From NCBI RefSeq assembly GCF_021129155.1, contig NZ_JAJOMC010000030.1:1-52691 (forward strand): a stretch of DNA of 52,691 nt, written 5' to 3'. The notes below the pieces were generated by a model that saw only the letters and a list, made by a program, of their open reading frames with translations, was not told the origin of the DNA and did no database searches. This document shows positions 18,235 through 26,276 of the stretch, one piece after another; position 1 is the stretch's first letter; every line of letters starts with the position of its first letter. The position numbers and the translations under genes are program-made. Origin of the DNA: Arthrobacter sp. AK04 (lineage in GTDB: Bacteria > Actinomycetota > Actinomycetes > Actinomycetales > Micrococcaceae).

Positions 18235-18932
18235 GCGAGCACCTCCGCTACTTCTGCCGGGGAAATCCGGCGTCCGGTGTAGAACGGGACTTCCTCCCGG
18301 ACGTGGTTGCGTGCTTCGGTGGCCCGCAGGTGGCGCATCAGGTCCACCAGGTCCACCAGTTCGGGGGCCTCAAGGCCCAGGATCCATTCCCAGTCACCGA
18401 GGGCGAACGAGGAGACGGTGTTGGAGATGACCTGCGGGAACTCCCGGCCCAGGAGACCGTGTTCGCGAAGCATCGCGCCCCGCTCTTCCTCGGGCAGGAT
18501 GTACCACTCGTAGGAGCGGACGAACGGGTAGACGCACAGCCATTCCGCCGGCGCTACCCCACGGGAGTATGCGGGCGTGTGGTTCTTGGCGAACTCGGCC
18601 TCGCGGTGCACGCCCATGGCGGACCAGACAATCTCGGTGCCGGCAAAGAGGGTGCTGCGGCGGATGTCGCGGATGGCCTGCTGCAGCGCCTCCGGCTTGG
18701 GGCCGTGGAGCCACACCATGACGTCCGCGTCGGCCCGCATGGCGGAGACGTCGTAGCTGCCGCGGTGCGTCACGCCGGCCCGGGCCAGCCGCTCCAGGAG
18801 GGCCTCGAAGTCAGCGGCTGCGTCGGCGCTGCGGATCAGGGTCTCGGAGCGCTTGAATACCGTCCAGAGGGTGAAAAACTGCTCAGCTGATTCTTCGGTT
18901 TTAGTGACAGATTCGGCAGATGTGTGGCTCAT
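18231..18932 (-). CDS. chdC: Coproheme decarboxylase (HemQ)
   Basis: Performs the final step, the peroxide-dependent oxidative decarboxylation of two propionates of coproheme III to give haem b. The 233-residue protein is of the chlorite-dismutase family. The catalytic tyrosine is Y135 in VYPFVRSYEWYILPEEERG, and the proximal haem ligand is H158 in LREHGLLGREFPQV. The C-terminal segment HLRATEARNHVREEVP is also typical. It is the first gene of a tight cluster chdC-cpfC-hemC-hemD-hemB-LLM-hemL. An AGGAGGGGG tract lies on the minus strand about 13-19 bases before the ATG, an unusually long spacing. A perfect palindrome lies 45 bases upstream of the start. Confidence 0.95.
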   Translation of the reverse strand: MSHTSAESVTKTEESAEQFFTLWTVFKRSETLIRSADAAADFEALLERLARAGVTHRGSYDVSAMRADADVMVWLHGPKPEALQQAIRDIRRSTLFAGTEIVWSAMGVHREAEFAKNHTPAYSRGVAPAEWLCVYPFVRSYEWYILPEEERGAMLREHGLLGREFPQVISNTVSSFALGDWEWILGLEAPELVDLVDLMRHLRATEARNHVREEVPFYTGRRISPAEVAEVLA

Positions 18933-18976
18933 GGTTACAAGTTTGCCCCCTCCTACCCGTCAAGTCGAAACCAACA

Positions 18977-18997
18977 ACTTCTACAAGCCGTAGAAGT
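18977..18997. promoter_or_regulatory. Perfect inverted repeat upstream of chdC (candidate operator)
   Basis: ACTTCTAC (18977-18984), spacer AAGCC, GTAGAAGT (18990-18997). The 8-base arms are exact. The site sits in the 109-base gap between the anchored-protein gene and chdC, 45 bases before the chdC ATG, where a repressor or activator of the downstream haem operon would bind. It has no T-run and is too short for an efficient terminator. Confidence 0.45.
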
Positions 18998-19041
18998 GCG
19001 CAACGTCACATCGGCGGGAGGCCGGGCAATTCCAGTCTCCC

Positions 19042-20013
19042 CTAGGGCTTCCGCAGCCGAAGGTAGATAACACCCGCACCGGCAGCCAGGCCCACCAGTC
19101 CCAGGCCCAGCCCAATCGTGGCTGCCTGCAGCTCCGGCTGCGTGCTGATATAGGAGCCCACGCGCTGCCTGCTGCCCGGCAGCGTCCCTGCGGCATGCGG
19201 AGTGCGGCCGCCCGGTTCCCGGGCCTGGTCCGGCTGTGCTGCTTCGACTGGCCCCGGAGCTCCCGGCGCGCCGGCCGCGGCCTCGGGGCCGGCCGCAGGC
19301 GGCGGCTCGCCGTCCCCGGGGATGCCTGGCTGGACGGCGCCTGGCTGGACGGTGGCCGGGCGTTCGGTGCTTGGTTGATTGATGCCTGGGTGATCGGTGC
19401 CAGGCAGGTCTGCCGCGGGCTGCTCCGCCCGCGTCCCGGGTTCCGACGACGGCACGGGCGCCCCGGTGGGAGTGCCGGCCGCTGACGGCTGGGCGGGCGC
19501 GGAAGGAGCTGGGCTCCCTGTCAGCGTCCCCGGCGAGGACAGGGACGGAACCGGAACGGCTGTCGCAGGAAGCGTTGCCGAGGGGATCTTCGGCACGTCT
19601 GACGGGAGCGGGAGAGGCGTCGAGGGCACGGCCAACGGGGACGCCGTGGCCGAGGGAGCCAACGAGGCTGTGACCGCCGGAAGGAGGGGAGTTGGAACGG
19701 ACAGAGTGGAAGGGACTGGAGAAGGGGCAGCCGCCTCCCTGGTAGGCCTGCCGCCGTCGTCGGTTTTCTCCTTGCGCGGCTCCGTGCGTGGTGCCCTGCC
19801 TGCCTCCTTCCCGCCAGGGCCTTGGCTTGGGGCGTCCTGCCTGGAAGGAGCGGAAGTGCTGCCGGGCTGGGGATCCCCCTCATCACCCAGTGAGGCGGGG
19901 ACGCCTGCTGCAAGGACCAGTACCGCTCCGACCGCCGCAGCCGCAGTGCCGCGCCGGACTCCCCCATGGATACCGGTCCGGGACGTGAAAATTTCAGACC
20001 TGGTGTGAGACAT
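19042..20013 (-). CDS. Pro/Ser/Ala-rich surface protein with signal peptide and C-terminal membrane anchor, function unknown
   Basis: I do not recognise a family. From the ATG at 20013 it is 323 residues (another ATG at 20019 adds two). The N-terminus has a basic segment and a hydrophobic core (GGVRRGTAAAAVGAVLVLAA) ending near GVPASLGDE, a plausible signal peptide. The middle 240 residues are almost entirely Pro, Ser, Ala, Thr and Gly, with a short basic patch EPRKEKTDDGG, and look disordered. The C-terminus is ATIGLGLGLVGLAAGAGVIY followed by LRLRKP, a transmembrane anchor with a positive stop. No LPXTG motif is seen. It lies between cgoX and chdC on the same strand with gaps of 112 and 109 bases, so co-transcription with haem genes is possible but not shown. 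Confidence 0.7.
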   Translation of the reverse strand: MSHTRSEIFTSRTGIHGGVRRGTAAAAVGAVLVLAAGVPASLGDEGDPQPGSTSAPSRQDAPSQGPGGKEAGRAPRTEPRKEKTDDGGRPTREAAAPSPVPSTLSVPTPLLPAVTASLAPSATASPLAVPSTPLPLPSDVPKIPSATLPATAVPVPSLSSPGTLTGSPAPSAPAQPSAAGTPTGAPVPSSEPGTRAEQPAADLPGTDHPGINQPSTERPATVQPGAVQPGIPGDGEPPPAAGPEAAAGAPGAPGPVEAAQPDQAREPGGRTPHAAGTLPGSRQRVGSYISTQPELQAATIGLGLGLVGLAAGAGVIYLRLRKP

Positions 20014-20125
20014 AGTCATCGACCCTAGCCACGTCGCCAGGCGAAATAAAAGCCGGGCAAATCAGCGGCTTAGTGTCCTGGCAGGAGGCCCATGGCTGCT
20101 ACCGGCTCCTGACCAGCAGTGACGT

Positions 20126-21586
20126 TCAGCGGACCAGGTTGTGGATCTGCTCGGTCGTGTCGGACACCACAGCGGCCAGTCCATTGCCCGCCACCCAGCC
20201 GCCAACGACCGCCAGGTTCCCCGCCGCGGTACAGGCCTTTCGGATGTCCGCCACGCGGGCTCGGTGTCCCACGGCGGCGAAGGGCAGCGATCCCCGCCAC
20301 CGGACAACGTCCCAGTCCACCACGTCCCCGGCTTCGATGGCCACGCCCAGCAGGGCCTGTGCATCACGCAAGGACGCGGCAAAGAGTTCATCGTCGGTGT
20401 CCGGGCCGCCGGGCTGCTCGCCGGCCCCGTCCACCCGGCCGTAGGAGAGCCTGACCACGTGTCGGCCGGGGCCGGCCGCTTCAGCCAGCCAATCCCATTT
20501 GCCGGTGGCGTGGGTCAGGGCCTTCGCTTCAACACCGGGGGTCTGGGGCGCCACCAGGATGCCTGTGCCGCGGGGCCTGCGGTCCAGTTCGGGCTTGATG
20601 AGAACTAGCGTGACGAGCTTGACGTCAGGTCCTGCGGTAGGCCGTCGCCCTGCCAGGGCGGGCACTGCGGCTTCCAAAAGTCCGACGGCGGCCGGACCGT
20701 CAACTCCTACCACCAGCAGGCCGGCGTCGAACGTTGCTTCCGGTGAGGTAACCCGCCACCCTTCAACCGTCCGGTCCACCGCTGAGGCGGGCGTCGCGGA
20801 CAGGAGCGTCACCCCGCGGGCGCGAAGGTCGCCCACCAAAGCGGTAACCAGCGTGTGCATCCCGCGCTCAAGGCCGGCAACGGCAGAGCCTGCCTTGGCC
20901 GGAACGGCGGGCTCCGGCCTGCGGCCGTTGTGCGCGGGTGACCCGGCGCCGGCGCGGCGCTGGGCGGAAACGGCAGCGGCAAGGGAGCCGTGCCGCCTGA
21001 TACCGGCGCGGAGCCCCGGAGCCACCATGTCGACGTCGAGCAGTCCTGGATCCGCGGAGTGGACACCGCCCACCACCGGGGCCACCAGGCGTTCCAGGAC
21101 CCTGTTTCCCATGCGTGCTCTCACCAGGGCGGAGACGCTGATGACATCGTCCGCCGTCCCCACTGAGGCCGGGAGGAACCTGTCCAGGGCCGCCCGGAGG
21201 GTTCCCAGGGCGCCCAACGACCTCCTGACTTCCGGGTCCCACGGGTTGGCCGGAATGCCCAGGACGCCCGTCTTGGGCAGTTCGCGCGGGCCGTCCGGAA
21301 GCTGCACCCAGGCTCCCCCCGGGCGCGGCGGGACGATGCTGCCGGCGAGGCCAAGCTCGCCGGCCAGGCGCGCGACGGCGTCGGAGCGGGTGGCGAAAGA
21401 TTCCGCGCCGCTGTCCAGGGTCAGGCCGGCAACGGTGTGGCTGCCCACGCAGCCGCCCCATTCCGGTCCGGCTTCCAGGACTGTGACCTGGAAGCCGGCG
21501 GAAGCCAGCTCGCGGGCGGAGAGCAGTCCGGAAATACCGCCGCCCACCACCAGCGCGGTCCGGGGCTGAGCCGGCATGCTGGCCAT
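20126..21586 (-). CDS. cgoX: Coproporphyrinogen III oxidase, FAD-dependent (HemY/HemG type)
   Basis: Oxidises coproporphyrinogen III to coproporphyrin III. It is a 486-residue flavoprotein of the protoporphyrinogen-oxidase family. The N-terminal dinucleotide-binding fold is TALVVGGGISGLLSAREL, followed by VTVLEAGPEWGGCVGSH; the C-terminal FAD segment is NLAVVGGWVAGNGLAAVVSD. GLERGMHTLVTALV matches the family's central region. A Gly/Pro/Arg-rich insertion near residues 210-230 (about AGAGSPAHNGRRPEPAVP) is lineage-specific. GGAG lies seven bases before the ATG. It follows hemE by four bases, so the two are co-transcribed. Confidence 0.93.
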   Translation of the reverse strand: MASMPAQPRTALVVGGGISGLLSARELASAGFQVTVLEAGPEWGGCVGSHTVAGLTLDSGAESFATRSDAVARLAGELGLAGSIVPPRPGGAWVQLPDGPRELPKTGVLGIPANPWDPEVRRSLGALGTLRAALDRFLPASVGTADDVISVSALVRARMGNRVLERLVAPVVGGVHSADPGLLDVDMVAPGLRAGIRRHGSLAAAVSAQRRAGAGSPAHNGRRPEPAVPAKAGSAVAGLERGMHTLVTALVGDLRARGVTLLSATPASAVDRTVEGWRVTSPEATFDAGLLVVGVDGPAAVGLLEAAVPALAGRRPTAGPDVKLVTLVLIKPELDRRPRGTGILVAPQTPGVEAKALTHATGKWDWLAEAAGPGRHVVRLSYGRVDGAGEQPGGPDTDDELFAASLRDAQALLGVAIEAGDVVDWDVVRWRGSLPFAAVGHRARVADIRKACTAAGNLAVVGGWVAGNGLAAVVSDTTEQIHNLVR

Positions 21587-21590
21587 GGGG

Positions 21591-22685
21591 TTACTCCGGG
21601 GAGATGGAGTGGATGAGTTCGACCACCCGGGTGAGGACGGCGGGATCCGTCTCCGGCGGAACGCCGTGCCCCAGGTTGACCACGTGCCCGGGGGCTGCCG
21701 CGCCGGCGGCTATGACCTCGCGGACGTGCGCTTCGAGGATGTCCCAGGGGGCTGGCAGGAGGGCGGGGTCGATGTTTCCCTGCAGGGGTACCGTGCCGCC
21801 CAGCCGGCGGTTTGCCTCATCGAGCGGGAGCCGGTAGTCCACGCCCACCACGTCCACTCCGACGTCGCGCATGGCCACCAGGAGTTCTGACGTGCCCGTG
21901 CCGAAGTGGATCAGCGGAGCACCGAGGTGCCGCACATGGTCCAGGGCGCGTGCCGAGGCCGGCGCCACATACCTGGTGTAGTCCGCCAGGCCCAGGGACC
22001 CGGCCCAGGAGTCGAACAGCTGGGCTGCGGAAGCGCCGGCCTCGAGCTGTGCCTGCAGGAACATGCCGGAGGCGTCGGCGGCCCAGTTGGCCAGGGCGTT
22101 CCAGGTTTCCGGGTCGGCGTGCATCATGGTGCGCGGACCCAGGTGGTCACGGGACGGCCTGCCCTCCACCATGTAGGCCGCAAGCGTGAACGGTGCGCCG
22201 GCGAAACCGATCAGCGGGGTGCTGCCGAGCTCGGCCACGGTGAGGCGGACCGCTTCACGGATCGGCTCCAGTGATTCCCATGTGAGCTGGGGCAGCGCCG
22301 CCACGTCTGCGGCCGTGCGGACGGGAGTGTCAAGGACCGGTCCCACGCCAGGCACGATGTCCACGCCGACTCCGGCAAGCTTCAGGGGAATGACAATGTC
22401 CGAGAAGAAGATGCCAGCGTCAACGTCGTGGCGGCGGACGGGTTGGAGCGTAATCTCGGAAGCCAGCTCCGGGCGCAGGCAGGAGTCCAGCATGGCAACA
22501 CCTTCGCGGACCTTGAGGTACTCAGGCAGCGAACGTCCGGCCTGCCGCATGAACCAGACGGGGCGCCGGGACGGTTTGCCTCCACGGTATGCCGTGATCA
22601 GCGGGGAATCTGCGGTGCGGCCGTCCAGCAGCGGGTGGTCTGCGGCGAGGGCGCCGGCAGGGGACATGGCGGGGCTGGAAGTCAT
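21591..22685 (-). CDS. hemE: Uroporphyrinogen decarboxylase
   Basis: Decarboxylates the four acetate side chains of uroporphyrinogen III to give coproporphyrinogen III. From the ATG at 22685 it is 364 residues. The frame continues upstream for 34 codons, but those do not fit the family. The catalytic arginine loop is PVWFMRQAGRSLPEY (RQAGR, 47-51). Other hallmarks are FFSDIVIPLKLAGVGVDI, GFAGAPFTLAAYMVEG and the C-terminal VNLGHGVPPETDP. It starts the hemE-cgoX unit and is divergent from hemA, sharing a 158-base control region. Confidence 0.96.
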   Translation of the reverse strand: MTSSPAMSPAGALAADHPLLDGRTADSPLITAYRGGKPSRRPVWFMRQAGRSLPEYLKVREGVAMLDSCLRPELASEITLQPVRRHDVDAGIFFSDIVIPLKLAGVGVDIVPGVGPVLDTPVRTAADVAALPQLTWESLEPIREAVRLTVAELGSTPLIGFAGAPFTLAAYMVEGRPSRDHLGPRTMMHADPETWNALANWAADASGMFLQAQLEAGASAAQLFDSWAGSLGLADYTRYVAPASARALDHVRHLGAPLIHFGTGTSELLVAMRDVGVDVVGVDYRLPLDEANRRLGGTVPLQGNIDPALLPAPWDILEAHVREVIAAGAAAPGHVVNLGHGVPPETDPAVLTRVVELIHSISPE

Positions 22686-22697
22686 GCCTTTGATTGT

Positions 22698-22710
22698 GCC
22701 GAAAATCGGC
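22698..22710. promoter_or_regulatory. Palindrome in the hemE leader
   Basis: GCCGAAAATCGGC: 5-base arms around AAA, 12 bases upstream of the hemE ATG, in the hemE-hemA divergent region. On the minus strand it would form a small hairpin just before the hemE start. It could be an operator half or a translation-control hairpin. Confidence 0.3.
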
Positions 22711-22803
22711 TGCAAAAGATAACGACAAAGTGTCATGCAAAGGTGCTTTGGCCGCGCCGTGTCAGGAATCACAGCCTCCGCCTGCACCAGGCCACGCCCG
22801 GAG

Positions 22804-22834
22804 TTGTTCTACCGAGTAACGAAAAAGCTATGAT
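22804..22834 (+). promoter_or_regulatory. Candidate hemA promoter (leaderless transcript)
   Basis: TTGTTC (22804-22809) as -35, a 19-base spacer and TATGAT (22829-22834) as -10. Transcription would begin near 22841, within a few bases of the GTG start at 22844, and no Shine-Dalgarno is present. This fits the leaderless mRNAs common in actinobacteria. Confidence 0.5.
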
Positions 22835-22843
22835 TGTCCTGCT

Positions 22844-24160
22844 GTGGTTCTTTTTTCATTGGTGGCTACACACGCCGACATCGATCTTGAGACCGTTGCT
22901 CAGTTGAGCAACGGTTCCTCGGGGATCGCCACATCCGCCCTCTCCGGATCGCCGGCAGTGACGGGTGCCATTGTCCTTGCCACCTGCAACCGCTACGAAA
23001 TCTATGGCGAGGCCCCCCATCCGGACGATGTGGAGGCAGCCCGCGCCGCCCTGGTGGCCCAGATCAGCGACGTCAGTGGACTGAGCGAACCCCTCGTCTC
23101 ACGCTCCTTCAGTACCCGCACCGGTCCGGAAGTCAGCCAGCACCTTTTTGCCGTCAGCGCAGGCCTGGACTCCGCCGTCGTGGGAGAACGTGAAATCGCC
23201 GGGCAGGTCCGGCGGGCACTGATCACCGCCCAGCATGAAGGCACGGCAAGCGCCGGCCTGGTACGGCTGTTCCAAGCGGCCTCAAAAACTGCCAAGGATG
23301 TCGGCGCGCAGACCGCCCTCGGCTCCCGGGGCCTGTCCATTGTTTCCGTCGCCCTGGACCTGGCAACGGACCTGTCCGAGAATCCGGACTGGTCCAGCAA
23401 GAAAGTGGTGGTTTTCGGAACCGGAGCCTACGCCGGGGCCACCATGGCGCTCCTGCGCGAACGCGGCTGCACGGACATCTCGGTCTTTTCCTCTTCCGGC
23501 CGCGCTGAAGGTTTCGTGGCCACCCGTGGCGGCACCGCGCTTGACGCTGACTCCCTCCGCCCGGCCGTGGCTGCGGCTGATGTCATGATCGGCTGCAGCG
23601 GTTCCGATACCAGGGTGGAGGCCGATGAACTGGCTGACGTCCGGGCGAACTCCCCGCAGCCGCTGATTGCCATCGACCTTGCGCTTACCCATGACTTCGA
23701 CCCCGGAGTTGGCGAACTTGATGGCGTTGAGCTCCTCACCCTGGAGTCGGTGCGCCTCGCGGCCCCCCAGGAGCAGGCCGAATCGCTGGCCCAGGCCAGC
23801 GGCATTGTGAGCGGCGCCGCGAAGGCCTTCGAGCACGAGCGCGAGCTCAGGTCCGTGGATTCCGCTATCGTTGCCCTGCGCCGGCACACCATGAGCGTCC
23901 TGGACGCGGAAATGGAAAAGGTCCGGGCCCGGCACGGCTGCACCGCCGCTGCCGAGGAAGTGGAGTTTGCGCTCCGCCGCATGGTCAAGCAGCTCCTCCA
24001 TGTGCCCACGGTGCGCGCCCGCGAGCTCGCCGCAAACGGTCAGCAGGACGACTACGTGGCAGCCCTGGAGGCCCTCTACGGCATTACCGTGGAGCAGCCG
24101 GCGGCTGCGGCCCCTCAGGCCGAATGCCCGGTGGACCACCGAGGCCTCGAAACCGCCTGA
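22844..24160 (+). CDS. hemA: Glutamyl-tRNA reductase
   Basis: Reduces Glu-tRNA(Glu) to glutamate-1-semialdehyde with NADPH, the committed and usually most regulated step of C5 haem synthesis. It is 438 residues from the GTG at 22844; the first residues [17 protein letters not shown] align with the usual start of the family. The active-site Cys is C48 in [13 protein letters not shown]. Further signatures are [20 protein letters not shown], the NADPH fold [21 protein letters not shown], and the C-terminal dimerisation helix with [17 protein letters not shown]. It is monocistronic, divergent from hemE, and ends before an inverted-repeat cluster. GluRS, which supplies the substrate, is not in the window. 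Confidence 0.96.
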   Translation: MVLFSLVATHADIDLETVAQLSNGSSGIATSALSGSPAVTGAIVLATCNRYEIYGEAPHPDDVEAARAALVAQISDVSGLSEPLVSRSFSTRTGPEVSQHLFAVSAGLDSAVVGEREIAGQVRRALITAQHEGTASAGLVRLFQAASKTAKDVGAQTALGSRGLSIVSVALDLATDLSENPDWSSKKVVVFGTGAYAGATMALLRERGCTDISVFSSSGRAEGFVATRGGTALDADSLRPAVAAADVMIGCSGSDTRVEADELADVRANSPQPLIAIDLALTHDFDPGVGELDGVELLTLESVRLAAPQEQAESLAQASGIVSGAAKAFEHERELRSVDSAIVALRRHTMSVLDAEMEKVRARHGCTAAAEEVEFALRRMVKQLLHVPTVRARELAANGQQDDYVAALEALYGITVEQPAAAAPQAECPVDHRGLETA

Positions 24161-24176
24161 TCCGCCCCGCCCCTCC

Positions 24177-24278
24177 AACGCTCTCGCACTCCCTGCGCCG
24201 TTTTCGCCAACGCTCGCTCACCTCCAGCAGGAAAGTGATAGAGCGTTTCGGTTCAACCCACATCAAGTGATAGAGCGT
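24177..24278. repeat. Cluster of four related 13-14-mers in both orientations (REP-like)
   Basis: AGTGATAGAGCGT occurs exactly twice (24234-24246 and 24266-24278). Two degenerate reverse-complement copies precede it: AACGCTCTCGCACT (24177-24190, 12 of 14 matches to the complement) and AACGCTCGCTCAC (24209-24221). Opposed copies can form hairpins. The cluster fills the 119-base gap between the convergent stops of hemA and moeZ, so it may also act as a two-way terminator. Confidence 0.65.
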
Positions 24279-24279
24279 C

Positions 24280-25479
24280 CTAGTAGACGGGCTTGTTGGG
24301 TTCCACCTCACGCACCCAGGCGAGAATGCCGCCGTCGAGATGGCTGACCCGCTGGTAGCCCGCTTTCCGGGCCGCGGCCAGGACGTTGGCGGACCGTGTA
24401 CCGGCTTTGCAGAGGAACACCACGTCCCGGTCCTGGGGAATCTCCGGCCAGGCCTCCCCCGCCAGGATCCGGCCCTGCGGGATCAGCACAGCGCCGTCGA
24501 TCCGGACGATGTCGTACTCGCCCGGTTCCCGCACGTCCACCAGGTCGAAGTCCTTGAGGCCGGCCTTCCGCGAGGCCAGCATGGTGGCGAGCTGCGTGGC
24601 TGTGACGGAATGTTCGGTATCCGCCTGCCCTGCCGGCACGATCCCGCAAAACGCCTCGTAGTCCGTCAGTTCCGTGATGGGCTCCGCCGCCGGGTCCTTG
24701 GACACCCGGATCTCCCGCCAGCTTCCGCCGAGGGCGTCGTACAGCGCCACCCGGCCCAGCAGGGAACGCCCGACGCCGGTAATCAGCTTGACCGCTTCGG
24801 TCACCATCAGCGACCCCACGGCCGCGCACAGCATGCCGAACACGCCGCCCTCGCCGCAGGACGGCACAGAGCCGGCGGGGGGCGCCTCAGGGTAGAGGTC
24901 CCGGTACGTGGGCCCATGCTTTTCCCAGAACACGCTGACCTGGCCGTCAAAACGGAAGATGGAACCCCAGACGTACGGCTTGCCCAGGATGGCTGCAGCG
25001 TCATTAACCAGGTAGCGGGTAGCGAAGTTGTCCGCACCGTCCAGGATGAGGTCGTAGCCCGCGAACAGTTCCAGTGCGTTGGAGGCATCCAGACGGACAT
25101 TATGCAGCCGGACGTCCACCAGGGGGTTCAGTGCCGCGATGGCATCGCGTGCCGACTCGATCTTGGGCCGGCCAACGTCCGCCACCCCGTGGATGACCTG
25201 GCGCTGCAGGTTGCTGAGGTCAACGTCGTCATCGTCAATGATTCCCAGCGTCCCCACCCCGGCGGCGGCGAGGTACAGCAGCGCAGGCGATCCGAGCCCG
25301 CCGGCCCCAATGACCAGCACTTTTGCGTTCTTGAGCCGCCGCTGCCCGATGGCGCCGATCTCAGGAATGATGAGATGCCGCGAATAGCGCTCCACCTCTG
25401 CGGCGGTGAGGTCGGCTGCCGGTTCCACCAGCGGATCCAAGGACACAGTTGAAACATTTGCACTGAACGTCGAGGCCAT
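24280..25479 (-). CDS. moeZ: MoeZ-type adenylyltransferase/sulfurtransferase (ThiF/MoeB domain plus rhodanese)
   Basis: Activates the C-terminal Gly of small sulfur-carrier proteins by adenylation and passes sulfur from its rhodanese domain, serving molybdopterin and possibly thiolated cofactor or cysteine synthesis. It has 399 residues. The E1-like domain has the nucleotide loop VLVIGAGGLGSPALLYLAAA (55-74), the substrate loop DLSNLQRQVIHG and a conserved Cys208 in VPSCGEGGVFG. The rhodanese domain runs from about residue 290, with catalytic Cys357 in FLCKAGTRSANVL and the ending GGILAWVREVEP. The ATG follows a TACATT hexamer by five bases, so the mRNA may be nearly leaderless. It is divergent from the TetR gene, an arrangement I recall from mycobacteria (Rv3206c/Rv3208). 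Confidence 0.93.
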   Translation of the reverse strand: MASTFSANVSTVSLDPLVEPAADLTAAEVERYSRHLIIPEIGAIGQRRLKNAKVLVIGAGGLGSPALLYLAAAGVGTLGIIDDDDVDLSNLQRQVIHGVADVGRPKIESARDAIAALNPLVDVRLHNVRLDASNALELFAGYDLILDGADNFATRYLVNDAAAILGKPYVWGSIFRFDGQVSVFWEKHGPTYRDLYPEAPPAGSVPSCGEGGVFGMLCAAVGSLMVTEAVKLITGVGRSLLGRVALYDALGGSWREIRVSKDPAAEPITELTDYEAFCGIVPAGQADTEHSVTATQLATMLASRKAGLKDFDLVDVREPGEYDIVRIDGAVLIPQGRILAGEAWPEIPQDRDVVFLCKAGTRSANVLAAARKAGYQRVSHLDGGILAWVREVEPNKPVY

Positions 25480-25496
25480 ACTTCAATGTATGCCCC

Positions 25497-25522
25497 GGGG
25501 TACCGCCCGGTCATATTACCCC
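25497..25522. promoter_or_regulatory. Candidate operator in the moeZ-tetR divergent region
   Basis: GGGGTA (25497-25502) and TACCCC (25517-25522) form a 6-base inverted repeat with a 14-base spacer, overlapping A/T-rich promoter-like hexamers in the 83-base gap. TetR proteins usually bind such palindromes next to their own gene. The arms are short, so this is only suggestive. Confidence 0.25.
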
Positions 25523-25562
25523 GCAGTAAAGTGGAGGTAACTGCAACGAAAGAAGGACAACC

Positions 25563-26228
25563 GTGGTCCATGAAGCACGGGCTAACCGCCCGCCGGCCGT
25601 CGAACCGCAAACGCCCTCGCGTCCTGCAGGCCAACGGTCGGCCAGGCTTCCACGGGACGAACGCCGCGCCCAGCTGCTCATGGCAGCCCAGGAAGTCTTC
25701 GTGGCCAACGGTTACCACGGTGCAGCCATGGACGAGATCGCCGAGACGGCGCACGTCAGCAAACCGGTGCTCTACCAGCACTTTCCCTCAAAACGGGAGC
25801 TGTACCTCGCCCTGCTCGAAAGCCACCTTGCGTCCCTGACCGACCTCATGCTGGGGGCGCTGAACTCCACCACGGACAATGACGAACGCGTCCAGGCCGT
25901 CATGCGGGCCTATTTCCAGTTCATCGCCAACGACGACCAGGCCCACCGGCTGGTGTTCGAGTCGGACCTGATAAATGACCCGGACGTCAGCGCACGGCTG
26001 GAAACCTTCAACAGGACGTTTGCCGACGCCATCGCGCGCGTCATCGCCGAAGACACCAAGCTCCCCCACCTTGAGGCGCAGCTCCTGGGCCGGGGACTCG
26101 CTGGAATGGCGCAGGTCAGTGCCCGTTACTGGCTTGAAACGGACGGCAACCTGGACCTCGATGTCGCCAGCGACCTCATCTACCGTTTAGCTTGGCGCGG
26201 AATCTCTCGCTTCCCCAAAGAGTCCTAG
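25563..26228 (+). CDS. TetR-family transcriptional regulator
   Basis: This 221-residue regulator starts at a GTG at 25563, behind AGAAGGA at good spacing. After a 30-residue Pro/Arg-rich lead, the TetR HTH is textbook: RRAQLLMAAQEVFVANGYHG, then AAMDEIAETAHVSKPVLYQH with FPSKRELYLAL (about residues 35-82). The C-terminal ligand domain contains QAVMRAYFQFIANDDQAHRLVF, as in a conserved actinobacterial group next to moeZ and DUF3107 (Rv3208 in M. tuberculosis, from memory). The ligand is unknown. Likely targets are its own promoter and the divergent moeZ. Confidence 0.9.
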   Translation: MVHEARANRPPAVEPQTPSRPAGQRSARLPRDERRAQLLMAAQEVFVANGYHGAAMDEIAETAHVSKPVLYQHFPSKRELYLALLESHLASLTDLMLGALNSTTDNDERVQAVMRAYFQFIANDDQAHRLVFESDLINDPDVSARLETFNRTFADAIARVIAEDTKLPHLEAQLLGRGLAGMAQVSARYWLETDGNLDLDVASDLIYRLAWRGISRFPKES

Positions 26229-26276
26229 ACTACAAATAAGACATAACCAAGCAACGTGAATGGCTGGGAGGCCCCT

